From assembly GCA_036443405.1 (NCBI GenBank), contig JAZFYD010000078.1, forward strand, positions 1-13,119: a stretch of DNA of 13,119 bases, written 5' to 3'. Each line of letters begins with the position of its first letter. Within the stretch, counting starts at the first letter, position 1. The notes beneath the pieces were generated by a model. That model saw nothing but the letters and a program-made list of their open reading frames with translations, was not told the DNA's origin and searched no databases. Shown here one piece after another: positions 1 through 6,305 of this stretch. This DNA comes from JAZFYD01 sp036443405 (GTDB lineage: Bacteria > Planctomycetota > PLA2). The position numbers and the translations under genes are program-made.

Positions 1-2
1 AG

Positions 3-779
3 TTGAAAGAGATCAAGCAGCGGATCATTTTCAACAAGTTCGATCTCGCGACGGCGCTGATCGCGGCGTTCCGCGAGAAGTACCAAGACGAGGGACTGCT
101 CTCCGAGGCGAAGGAACTCGAGGATCAGGGCGCGGAAAAGCGCACCGAGTACTTCATCATGCAGGTGACGCGCGAGTTGCCGAACTCCGTGAAGTACCTC
201 CTCGTGCAGAAGCTCAAGGAAAAGGAGCTCACGCTCCAGGACGCGCAGCGCTACGCCGGCGGTGAACCGTCCTCGGAGACGTCCGGCAGCGCGCACGCCG
301 TGACCCGGACCGCCGAGCGCCTCGAGATCCCCGAAGCGGACGTACTGAAGTTCTGGAACATGCGCAACGAGAGGCGCAAGCGGCCGGTGCAGCGCGCGTT
401 CTATCGCGACGGTACGTTCATGATTCTCGAGGACCTCACGGATCCGCTCACGAGGGCGCCGAAGATCAAGCGCCCCAAGGGCAAGCGCGGCCAGACCGGC
501 GCGCGTCCGCCCAAACCGCGTCCCCGTCTCAAGCCCGACACGTGGTGGTCGCGCAACCGCACGAAGACCAACATCGTGCGCGGTTTCCTGTTCGCGTACT
601 GGGTCGAGAATTCCGGCATGTGCACCGTGTTGGACCCCAAGAAGCAGATCTGCCCCAACTGCACGGGCAAGGGATACATCTCGCGGATCCACACGACGAG
701 CCAAGGCACCGTCCAGTACTTCGACCGTTGCGGCGTCTGCCACGATGCGCTTCATTTCCGCGTCGTGCAGTGGCGTTAG
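3..779 (+). CDS. Unrecognised protein with C-terminal zinc-ribbon-like CxxC pair (probably 5' truncated by window edge)
   Basis: I do not recognise this family. The frame is open to the first full codon of the window (a TTG at 3), so the true start is probably upstream and the 258 visible residues are a minimum. The first ~85 residues look helical and charged. Residues ~150-180 form a basic, proline-rich linker (KRPKGKRGQTGARPPKPRPR). The tail holds C207, CPNC at 217-220 followed by TGKGY, and CGVC at 243-246. The CxxCxGxG-like piece resembles one half of a DnaJ-type zinc finger, so metal binding is likely, but that is inference. No signal peptide or membrane span is visible in the part present. 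The TAG stop lies inside a perfect 13-bp hairpin. The next gene starts about 226 nt downstream across a repeat-filled gap, so I do not assume an operon. Confidence 0.75.
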   Translation: MKEIKQRIIFNKFDLATALIAAFREKYQDEGLLSEAKELEDQGAEKRTEYFIMQVTRELPNSVKYLLVQKLKEKELTLQDAQRYAGGEPSSETSGSAHAVTRTAERLEIPEADVLKFWNMRNERRKRPVQRAFYRDGTFMILEDLTDPLTRAPKIKRPKGKRGQTGARPPKPRPRLKPDTWWSRNRTKTNIVRGFLFAYWVENSGMCTVLDPKKQICPNCTGKGYISRIHTTSQGTVQYFDRCGVCHDALHFRVVQWR

Positions 780-799
780 CCGGGACGGCTAACGCCACT
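769..799 (+). repeat. Perfect 13-bp hairpin overlapping the stop codon
   Basis: The arms AGTGGCGTTAGCC (769-781) and GGCTAACGCCACT (787-799) are exact reverse complements around the 5-nt loop GGGAC. The upstream gene's TAG stop (777-779) lies in the left arm. No T-tract follows, so this is not a classical Rho-independent terminator. It could be a REP-like palindrome, an mRNA 3'-end stabiliser or a Rho-assisted terminator. The inverted repeat is read directly; its function is not. Confidence 0.75.
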
Positions 800-811
800 A
801 ATGCTGCTGGC

Positions 812-831
812 TCAACGGCTGACGCGGTTGA
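812..831 (+). repeat. Dispersed palindrome, copy 1 (one stem mismatch)
   Basis: TCAACGGC-TGAC-GCGGTTGA matches the copy at 3092-3111 except for one base, which creates a single stem mismatch. The preceding CTGGC is also shared with that copy. It lies in the gap after the zinc-ribbon gene. Confidence 0.65.
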
Positions 832-946
832 CGCCACGCCTGCGGGCGGCAGCTCTGGCGGGGGCGTCCCGGCCAGCGCCACCGATGCAACGGCTGATGC
901 CGTGGAGGCCACGCTTCCGGGCGGCGGTCCTGGTGTGGGCGTCCCG
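813..946 (+). repeat. Diverged tandem duplication, period 75 bp
   Basis: Unit 1 (813-871) and unit 2 (888-946) align without gaps at a constant offset of 75 bp. Both begin CAACGGCTGA, share GCCACGC and GGGCGGC, and end GGGCGTCCCG, with scattered substitutions between. The offset is a multiple of three, so low-complexity frames stay open on both strands, but none looks like a real protein. The second unit carries a degenerate palindrome (CAACGGC-TGAT-GCCGTGG at 888-905). The gap from 780 to 1005 holds these repeats, the stop-codon hairpin and no convincing gene. Confidence 0.65.
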
Positions 947-1005
947 TGTTGGTTCGCTGAAAGGGGCTCCATGGCCTCGGTCGCTGCTACCATGTGCCGC
1001 GAATC

Positions 1006-1578
1006 ATGAGGAAACTGTCCGCCCTCGCGCTCGTCGCCGTCATCGCGGGCGTCGCCGACGCGCGGCCGCCGAAAATCGGCAACTACGCGCGCATCGACGT
1101 GCTCCTGGCGAAGTTCAACGAGGCCTCCGTCCGGCAAGCCGAGATGGAGCGCTTCCTGAAAAAGCCGCGGATGGAGCGGATGATCCTTTCGTTCCTGTGG
1201 CACTGGAAGGAGTTCGAAAACAAAACTCTGACCGGCGAGGTCGTGGTCAAAGAGGTGTTCAAGAGTTGGACCGCGTTTCACGCTCCCAAACCCGAGCCCG
1301 ACGTCGTGCGGATCGCGGCGCTCCTGCCGGCCGCACTCATGGAGAACTACAGCGCCATGAAGGCGGCGAGTGTGGACAAGGACGAACGGCACAAGGCTTC
1401 CTTGACGCTGGTCGATGCACTCAACGACAAGCAGTTTCACGTCCGGATGCTCGCGATTAGCTGCTTGAAGCAGATCTACGGCACGAGCAATCAGTACAGC
1501 GCGACGGCATCCAGCCGGGACCGGCGCAAGAGCCAGGCGAGCTGGAAAAAGTTGATCAAGCGCCGCAAGAACCGCTGA
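1006..1578 (+). CDS. Exported HEAT-like small protein
   Basis: A 190-residue protein from the ATG at 1006. An in-frame GTG at 994 would add four residues, but the ATG puts a clean signal peptide at the N-terminus: MRK, a hydrophobic stretch to about residue 17, and a cleavage site VADA|R near residue 19. The mature part is helical and charged. Its last ~60 residues contain a HEAT-like helix pair (HVRMLAISCLKQIYG) and end SATASSRDRRKSQASWKKL. That tail resembles the end of the HEAT lipoprotein at 6306-7007 (SGSDRERNDAANRWRVWW). A HEAT-repeat periplasmic adaptor is therefore my best description; the partner is unknown. The next gene starts 5 nt after its stop, indicating co-transcription and probably translational coupling. 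Confidence 0.7.
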   Translation: MRKLSALALVAVIAGVADARPPKIGNYARIDVLLAKFNEASVRQAEMERFLKKPRMERMILSFLWHWKEFENKTLTGEVVVKEVFKSWTAFHAPKPEPDVVRIAALLPAALMENYSAMKAASVDKDERHKASLTLVDALNDKQFHVRMLAISCLKQIYGTSNQYSATASSRDRRKSQASWKKLIKRRKNR

Positions 1579-1583
1579 TCCGA

Positions 1584-2519
1584 GTGCAGCAACACCGCCG
1601 CATCCCGCGCGTGTTTCTGGCCGCGTTCGTGTGGGTCTGTCTGACTGCGTGCGGAGGCTCGCCCCCGGCGCGTGACGAGCTGTCGGAGCCGCAAGGAGTC
1701 GAGGCCACGCCCGCCGGCTGGCTGGGCGGCATCGCCATCACCTACGACGATGTCGGCCGGTATTTGCGCTTGCGCGATCCGCACGCGTTCGCCGTGAACC
1801 TCGAAGGCGTTTACATGGCGTACATCGTGCGCGCCGAGGCGAAGCGGCTTGGCGTCACGGTGCCCAACGTGGCATTGACGCGGGCGACAACGGAGAAGTA
1901 CCGGGAGTGGGCGCGCAACCTGAAGGTGGCCGCCGAGAAGGGAGGCCGCACCGTCGAGCCGGCCGAGTGGCTCGAACGCGTTGCCGGCCTCGACGTGGCT
2001 TCGTTTCGTGCCTACCTGCGGCGGCACGCGGAGGTGGAACTCCTGCAGGACCGGCTCCTGCGCTACGAGGTGGCGACCCAACCGCGTGTCGAGGCTTCGA
2101 TCATCACTGTGATGGGGGCCGACGCCGCCGCGAAGATACGCTCCCAGCTGGATGGTGGAGCGGATTTTGGCGAGATCGCCAAACAACAATCGCTGCATGC
2201 GTCCGCGCCCAACGGAGGCCGCATCCCGTTCGCGTTGCTGCGCGAGGACCTGAACGACTTCGCGGTGGCGTCCGCGCTCTTCACCGAAAAGGCCGAATCC
2301 GTGGTCGGCCCGTTCGCCACCGGAAAGGGCGCCGATGGTGTGCAGCAGATCTATTTCATTCACGGCCGCGAGACCGGCCGCATCGCCCCCTACGCCGAAC
2401 TCGAAGAGTCGATCGCGGATGGCCTTGGGGATCGTCCGGTCGACGTGCCAGAATACGAGCGTTGGCGGCGCCGTGTGCTCTTGACGCATCGGTTCCAAGC
2501 GGCGCCTCCGCCGCGGTGA
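1584..2519 (+). CDS. Parvulin-type peptidyl-prolyl isomerase lipoprotein (PrsA/SurA-like)
   Basis: Predicted lipoprotein of 311 residues that assists folding of exported proteins by cis-trans isomerisation at proline. The start is a GTG at 1584, five nt after the upstream stop. It gives a basic N-terminus, a hydrophobic stretch and a lipobox ending at C23 (CLTAC). Residues ~50-170 are a helical SurA_N/PrsA-type chaperone region. Residues ~170-275 match a parvulin domain: an A-x-x-I-R-x-x-L-x-x-GADFGEIAKQQS helix, then APNGGRIPF, an ASALF helix, VVGPF and a terminal strand QQIYFIHG. Parvulin active-site residues are poorly conserved between families, so catalytic activity is likely but not certain. 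It precedes scpB by 18 nt, presumably in the same transcript, although the two jobs are unrelated. Confidence 0.82.
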   Translation: MQQHRRIPRVFLAAFVWVCLTACGGSPPARDELSEPQGVEATPAGWLGGIAITYDDVGRYLRLRDPHAFAVNLEGVYMAYIVRAEAKRLGVTVPNVALTRATTEKYREWARNLKVAAEKGGRTVEPAEWLERVAGLDVASFRAYLRRHAEVELLQDRLLRYEVATQPRVEASIITVMGADAAAKIRSQLDGGADFGEIAKQQSLHASAPNGGRIPFALLREDLNDFAVASALFTEKAESVVGPFATGKGADGVQQIYFIHGRETGRIAPYAELEESIADGLGDRPVDVPEYERWRRRVLLTHRFQAAPPPR

Positions 2520-2537
2520 CCCACAAGATCCGGTGAC

Positions 2538-3071
2538 ATGATTCAACGATTCGATCAGAACGACTCTCCCTCGATGACCGCCCGTTTGGAGGCCGTCCTC
2601 TTCGCCGCGACCGAGTCGCTCTCCCAACGACGGCTCTGCGAGATCCTCGAGGCCGACGCGGCCGACGTGAAAGAGGCGCTGAACGCACTGTCCGAGCGCT
2701 ATGCGGGACCCGATCGGGGTGTCGAGCTGATTCAAATCGCGGGCGGGTGGCGCATCCTGACGCAGCCCGAGTGCGCGGACGTGGTTCGCGCGCTCGCGGG
2801 CAACAAGTCCCAGGAGCGGCTCAGCCGAGCCGCGCTGGAGACGCTCTCGATCGTCGCCTACAAACAACCCGTGAGCCGTGCGGAGGTCGAACGCATCCGC
2901 GGCGTCGGAGTGGGCCCCGTGCTCCGCAGCCTGATCGATCTGGATCTGGTGAAGGTCTCCGGCCGCGAAGACGGCCTCGGCCGGGCGCTCCTGTACTCGA
3001 CCACCCGCGAGTTCCTCGACCGTTTCGGCCTGAACACGCCGAAGGATCTGCCCGCGTCCCTGGACCTTTAG
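2538..3071 (+). CDS. scpB: Segregation and condensation protein B (ScpB)
   Basis: ScpB is the winged-helix subunit of the SMC-ScpAB condensin that compacts and segregates the chromosome. The 177 residues fit the family length. The first winged helix spans ~14-75 (LEAVLFAATESLS, later GGWRILTQPE). The second spans ~95-160 with the family signature ALETLSIVAYKQPVSRAEVE, then IRGVG, VLRSL, LVKVSGRE, and LLYSTTREFLDRFGL ending in DLP. The usual S/D-D-G after IRGV is replaced by GVGP, a minor deviation. The ATG at 2538 is the longest start; the ATG at 2574, just before the conserved part, is an alternative, and neither has a clear Shine-Dalgarno. No scpA or smc is in the window. The TAG stop forms the left edge of the 119-bp inverted-repeat element. 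Confidence 0.93.
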   Translation: MIQRFDQNDSPSMTARLEAVLFAATESLSQRRLCEILEADAADVKEALNALSERYAGPDRGVELIQIAGGWRILTQPECADVVRALAGNKSQERLSRAALETLSIVAYKQPVSRAEVERIRGVGVGPVLRSLIDLDLVKVSGREDGLGRALLYSTTREFLDRFGLNTPKDLPASLDL

Positions 3072-3091
3072 GCTCCGTCTGAATCTCTGGC

Positions 3092-3111
3092 TCAACGGCT
3101 GACGCCGTTGA
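3092..3111 (+). repeat. Dispersed palindrome, copy 2 (perfect)
   Basis: TCAACGGC-TGAC-GCCGTTGA is an 8-bp perfect stem around a TGAC loop, preceded by CTCTGGC. It is the best copy of the repeat also found at 812-831 and, in altered form, at 12362-12381. It sits inside the inverted-repeat element. Confidence 0.8.
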
Positions 3112-3135
3112 AGCGTTCGTCGGGCGTTCGCCGAC

Positions 3136-3172
3136 AACCCGCTCCAGCTCGATCTCGGGCCTGCGGGTTTTT
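3136..3172 (+). terminator. Possible intrinsic terminator of the scpB transcript
   Basis: AACCCGC (3136-3142) pairs with GCGGGTT (3163-3169) across a 20-nt loop, and a run of five T occupies 3168-3172. The long loop and short stem make it weaker than a textbook terminator. Its place between scpB and the promoter at 3257 fits a transcript end. Confidence 0.35.
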
Positions 3173-3256
3173 CTCAGACGGAGCCTAGGAACTTCGCGGA
3201 TCCGTCGGAATTTCGCGGAAATCCGGTCGCCGGCTCGCCCCGGCCGGCCGTATCCA

Positions 3257-3284
3257 TTGACGGCGCCACTCTCCGCGCGACAAT
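3257..3284 (+). promoter_or_regulatory. Candidate sigma-70-type promoter for the PpiD-like gene
   Basis: TTGACG (3257-3262, five of six consensus bases) and GACAAT (3279-3284, four of six) are separated by 16 bp, placing a start near 3291. That leaves a ~65-nt leader before the ATG at 3356. No experimental support is available here. Confidence 0.45.
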
Positions 3285-3316
3285 GCCCCGTTTGCACGAC
3301 TGAGCCTCGACCTCCC

Positions 3317-3335
3317 GGGCCCTCCAAGGGGGCCC
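3317..3335 (+). promoter_or_regulatory. GC-rich hairpin in the 5' leader of the PpiD-like gene
   Basis: GGGCCC (3317-3322) pairs with GGGCCC (3330-3335), and the inner T-G and C-G pairs extend the stem to 8 bp with a 3-nt loop. TTTA follows, and a GGAG Shine-Dalgarno lies at 3341-3344, 11 nt before the ATG at 3356. It could act as an attenuator or translation modulator; this is inference from position. Confidence 0.4.
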
Positions 3336-3355
3336 TTTACGGAGCCCCTGCGATC

Positions 3356-5521
3356 ATGATGTCCACCAAAGCCATCCGCCGCCTGTTCAAGAAGTACGAG
3401 CGGTGGTTCCTCATCGGCCTCATTGTCTTCTTGCTGGCCATCTTTACGGTCGTTGAGCCGCTGACGGACTTCCTACAGGGGGTCGGACAGACCGACCCGC
3501 GCAGCGAGATCGCCGGCTCCTTCTACGTGCTTCCCGGCGAGACCCGGTCGGTGACGTTCGCCGAGTACCAAGACGCGTTGCGGACGGTGGCCATTACTCG
3601 AAACCTGCTGTCGCGCGGCGCAGAAAGGGACGATCCGCCGCCGTCGGCCGTGTGGAGCTTTCTGATTCGGCAGGCCGCCGCGGATCGCGAGGGCATTCAC
3701 GTCTCCGATTCCGACTTGGTCTCGGAACTGAGGGGAATCATGCCCCCGAATCTGGACCTGAAGGATCCGATCTACGAGCAGTTCATCCGTCAAAGAACAG
3801 GTGTGGGCCTCGCCCAGTTCGAGGAGGCATTTCGCCTTTTCCTGCGCGGACAGCGCGTGCGCGCGCTCTACCAGGCGAGTTACCTCGTCGCTCCCGCCGA
3901 ATCCCGCTCCAAGGCTCTTGATGACTACCTCGACGCGGCAACGGATTCCGTGCGCGCTTCGTGGGCGGCGCTGGACAGCGAACGTTTCCTCGAAGAAGCG
4001 GCGACCGAGCTGAAGGCCGATCAGGATCCGGACAAGGCACTCAAGAAGTTCTTCGAGACATCGCCGCGGGTGAAGCGCGAGCGCGTTCGCTTTCGCCACC
4101 TTCGCCGCTACTCGTTCGAGTTGCTGTACGTGATGCACAAGCGCTATCGCTCCAGCGAAGACGCAGCGAAAAACGACCAGAAGCGGATCGAGGCGCTGTT
4201 CCAGAAGGCTTTTCCTGGCGTGGACACGGCCGTATTCGAGCCCATCAAGGAGAAGGTCACGATCTACTTCAAGCTCTATCGCGATCGTCTGCTCGAGGAG
4301 TTCGGCAAGACCTTGGAGGACATGGACGCGGCGATCGCCGCCAAGAATGAGAAGTCCGAAGGCGGTGACGGAGAGCCCCGGGAGAAAAAGCCCGGGGACG
4401 AGGACGAGAAGCCGGGCGACGACGACGGTGAGAAGAAAGACGACGCTGACGAGGAAGACGACCCGGCTCTCCGGAGAGCGCGAATCGCGATGGCACGTGA
4501 GATTCTGAAACCCCAGGCGACCGCCGAGGTTTGGCTCCGCAACATGATGCGGCACCTCCGGGACCGCGCGGCCAGGGACGAATCGAAGAGCCTTCGGGAG
4601 ATCTTCACTCAGCTCAAGAAACACGACGATCCCGAAAACCCGATCTGTTCCGAGGAGCCCGGCAAAGGACTGCTGGTCTTCAAAGAGTTCGACCAGATCA
4701 GCGGCGACGACTTGTCGGAGATCTCAGACGGCGGTCAGTCGTTCACCGTCAACTTCCGACACCGTGTGACCAGTACCGCGGCGACGATGAAGGACGGACG
4801 CCCTCGCGTCTCCGGGAAGGCCGACATCCTGGGCGACGGCGGACACGGGCGGCAGATCCACCGACTGGTCCTCGTCAACCCCGAGGCAGCCAAGAGTTTC
4901 GCCGAGATCTCCGATGAGGAGAAGGACGCGCTGCGGGACGAGTTCTACCTGCCGGCGAATGCGCTCAAACGCGCGAAGGAGCGCCTCCAAACGCTGCGGA
5001 AGCGATTGGTGGATGGTGAGGTCAAGGCGGAGGACTTCGAGGCGGAGGCCAAGAAACTCGGCTGCCGCATCCGCAAGGACGAGTGGGTCGAGCCCGACGC
5101 GAGCTGGATGCCGGCGCCCAGGGCGGAGCGTCTGTGGCCGACCGAACTCAAACACATGCAGGACCGCGTGTTCCTCCGCCGCCAGCTCGCGATTGCGCTT
5201 CCGGGCGCGGCCGATGACGAACTGCAAGCGGGCGGGTACCTCGAGGTCAAGACCGACAGCCGTTTTGGAGACAGCGAACCCGGGACGGCGTACCTGCTGC
5301 GCATCGAGGAGCGTCGCAAGGCGACCGTCGACAGCGTCTCCGACGAAGCACTCGACCAAAAGATGGAGAAGTTCAGCCTCGAGGAGCACACCCGAGAGGC
5401 CAGGTGGTGGCGGAACTTCGAGGCGCTCAAAATGCGTTTCGGGCTGGACCCCCATCCGGACATGCAGGAGCGTATCGACGAAGAGCAGAGAAAGCTGAAC
5501 CAGAACCAGCCCCGCGGTTAG
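3356..5521 (+). CDS. Membrane-anchored PpiD/SurA_N-like periplasmic chaperone with acidic insert
   Basis: A protein of 721 residues from the ATG at 3356, chosen because GGAG lies 11 nt upstream and because it puts a basic N-terminus (AIRRLFKKYERW) directly before one membrane span (~residues 17-35). An in-frame start at 3257 would overlap the promoter. This resembles PpiD: an inner-membrane anchor with a large periplasmic chaperone part. SurA_N-like helices follow the anchor (VWSFLIRQAAADREGIHVSDSDL, ~100-122, then a helix ending in the Y of RVRALYQASY). Residues ~328-371 are a low-complexity stretch rich in D, E, K and G. The C-terminal third is charged and helical, with GYLEV...GTAYLLRIEER as a possible remnant of a parvulin core, but I cannot trace a complete isomerase domain. 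It is best seen as a foldase-like chaperone of uncertain catalytic activity. It runs convergently into yidD with a 15-bp gap and no visible terminator. Confidence 0.72.
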   Translation: MMSTKAIRRLFKKYERWFLIGLIVFLLAIFTVVEPLTDFLQGVGQTDPRSEIAGSFYVLPGETRSVTFAEYQDALRTVAITRNLLSRGAERDDPPPSAVWSFLIRQAAADREGIHVSDSDLVSELRGIMPPNLDLKDPIYEQFIRQRTGVGLAQFEEAFRLFLRGQRVRALYQASYLVAPAESRSKALDDYLDAATDSVRASWAALDSERFLEEAATELKADQDPDKALKKFFETSPRVKRERVRFRHLRRYSFELLYVMHKRYRSSEDAAKNDQKRIEALFQKAFPGVDTAVFEPIKEKVTIYFKLYRDRLLEEFGKTLEDMDAAIAAKNEKSEGGDGEPREKKPGDEDEKPGDDDGEKKDDADEEDDPALRRARIAMAREILKPQATAEVWLRNMMRHLRDRAARDESKSLREIFTQLKKHDDPENPICSEEPGKGLLVFKEFDQISGDDLSEISDGGQSFTVNFRHRVTSTAATMKDGRPRVSGKADILGDGGHGRQIHRLVLVNPEAAKSFAEISDEEKDALRDEFYLPANALKRAKERLQTLRKRLVDGEVKAEDFEAEAKKLGCRIRKDEWVEPDASWMPAPRAERLWPTELKHMQDRVFLRRQLAIALPGAADDELQAGGYLEVKTDSRFGDSEPGTAYLLRIEERRKATVDSVSDEALDQKMEKFSLEEHTREARWWRNFEALKMRFGLDPHPDMQERIDEEQRKLNQNQPRG

Positions 5522-5536
5522 GGGATCGAAGGGCCG

Positions 5537-5788
5537 TCACGCTTCCGCGGGCGGCCCGTTTCGTTTGGCCCCGCTTCTCTTCGGGACAGGGTCGTATCCC
5601 TTGCCGCCGAACGGGTTGCAACGCAGCAGCCTCCAGACGGTCAGCGCGGTTCCGCGGAACGCGCCGTGTGTCTGGAGCGCCTCGCGGGCGTACGCGCTGC
5701 AGGTCGGTTCGAAGCGACACAGCGGCGGTACCGCGGGTGAGATGAAACGGCGGTATCCGTTGACCATCCAGATCAGGACGTGTTTCAC
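5537..5788 (-). CDS. yidD: Membrane protein insertion efficiency factor YidD
   Basis: YidD is a small, basic, membrane-associated protein thought to help YidC and Sec insert inner-membrane proteins. The 83 residues show the family signature: NGYRRFISP (10-18), CRFEPTCSAYAREAL (24-38), and RCNPFGGKGYDPVP (56-69), with conserved C24, C30 and C57. The frame stays open far upstream on this strand, but that part is antisense of rnpA. The GTG at 5788 is chosen because GGAGG lies a few nt upstream and the GTGA overlaps the rnpA stop by 4 bp, the usual coupling of this pair. The gene order rnpA-yidD is typical; the absence of yidC after it is not. Confidence 0.93.
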   Translation of the reverse strand: MKHVLIWMVNGYRRFISPAVPPLCRFEPTCSAYAREALQTHGAFRGTALTVWRLLRCNPFGGKGYDPVPKRSGAKRNGPPAEA

Positions 5789-6201
5789 CGCTGCCTCCGG
5801 CCGCGATCGGAAAGCGCCCGCTGCACCAGTTGGCGTATCTCCGCGGCAATCTCGCGGTACCCGTGAGACCTCGCGCCGCGCCGCGGTACGAGGATGACGT
5901 CCACGGGCTCCGGGAACCCGTCCCGCTCCTGCCGGAACGCCTCGCGCAGACGCCGCTTGATCTTGTTGCGGAACACGGCGTTCCCGTACTTCTTGCTGAC
6001 GCTCAGGCCGAGGCGGGGTCCCGGACGGTTCGTTGGCAGCACGTAGCAGCCAAAGGCCGGGCTCGAGGCGTGAAATCCACGTGTGTAGACCCGCCGGAAC
6101 TCGTGGAGCTTCAGGATGCGATGGCGCTCGCTCAGGGGCCCGTGGGGGGCGCTGGCCGTGGGCTGGCCCGGGTCGATTGTGCTGGCATCCGGTTCGGTCA
6201 T
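5785..6201 (-). CDS. rnpA: Ribonuclease P protein component (RnpA)
   Basis: RnpA binds RNase P RNA and helps it remove 5' leaders from precursor tRNAs. The 138 residues include a ~24-residue polar N-terminal extension, then the family start pattern (LKLHEFRRVYTRG, 31-43), the strand RLGLSVSKKYGNAV (63-76) and the RNR signature RNKIKRRLREAF (78-89). A late basic helix closes the protein. The ATG at 6201 has no good Shine-Dalgarno, so a shorter start inside the extension is possible. rpmH, which normally lies directly upstream of rnpA, is missing; the ~100-nt divergent spacer to the HEAT lipoprotein gene cannot hold it. Confidence 0.93.
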   Translation of the reverse strand: MTEPDASTIDPGQPTASAPHGPLSERHRILKLHEFRRVYTRGFHASSPAFGCYVLPTNRPGPRLGLSVSKKYGNAVFRNKIKRRLREAFRQERDGFPEPVDVILVPRRGARSHGYREIAAEIRQLVQRALSDRGRRQR

Positions 6202-6305
6202 GCTGGAATCCGTGTGGATCCGAGGGTATGACTGCTTGGCCTCCCTGTCGATAGAATGAAGAGCGCCCCGTTCGGGCGAATTTCGACCGGGGGCTAACTT
6301 TCGAG
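6202..6305. promoter_or_regulatory. Divergent spacer between rnpA and the HEAT lipoprotein operon
   Basis: About 100 nt separate two divergent starts, so promoters for both directions are expected here. On the + strand ATGACT (6228-6233) and TAGAAT (6252-6257), 18 bp apart, are a weak -35/-10 pair. A small hairpin CGCCC/GGGCG follows in the leader. On the - strand I see nothing convincing. Confidence 0.3.

Larger units (their letters stand above)
3069..3187 (+). mobile_element. 119-bp hairpin-rich inverted-repeat element (MITE-like)
   Basis: TAGGCTCCGTCTGA (3069-3082) and TCAGACGGAGCCTA (3174-3187) are perfect 14-bp terminal inverted repeats. If the outer TA is a target-site duplication, as in IS630/Tc1-type elements, the inverted repeat proper is 12 bp. 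Inside, in order: the perfect palindrome at 3092-3111, a small hairpin GTCGG/CCGAC (3119-3135), and AACCCGC/GCGGGTT (3136-3142 and 3163-3169) running into a T5 tract. The whole unit could fold as a closed multi-hairpin structure. It encodes nothing and begins in the scpB stop codon. The structure is seen; mobility is inferred. Confidence 0.55.

Noticed and set aside
780..1005. CRISPR array
   Set aside because: Only two diverged units with a constant 75-bp period, no spacer/repeat alternation and no cas genes.
542..1009. + strand frame with A/G/T-rich low-complexity middle
   Set aside because: It begins inside the zinc-ribbon gene in another frame and owes its middle to the frame-preserving 75-bp repeat; no start signal or domain.
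529..1440. Open frame of 303 codons on the - strand with repeated GVASTASAV-like segments
   Set aside because: The repeated segments are only the translation of the 75-bp tandem DNA repeat, and the ends are antisense to two better-supported genes.
1491..3137. Long open frame of 548 codons on the - strand
   Set aside because: It is antisense to the parvulin lipoprotein and scpB, both of which have clear family signatures; its composition is typical of a high-GC shadow frame.
3473..4624. - strand frame of 383 codons
   Set aside because: Antisense to the PpiD-like gene, whose signal anchor, Shine-Dalgarno and upstream promoter support the + strand.
6202..6305. rpmH (ribosomal protein L34) upstream of rnpA
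   Set aside because: Looked for because of the normal gene order; the spacer is too short and no L34-like basic peptide is encoded.
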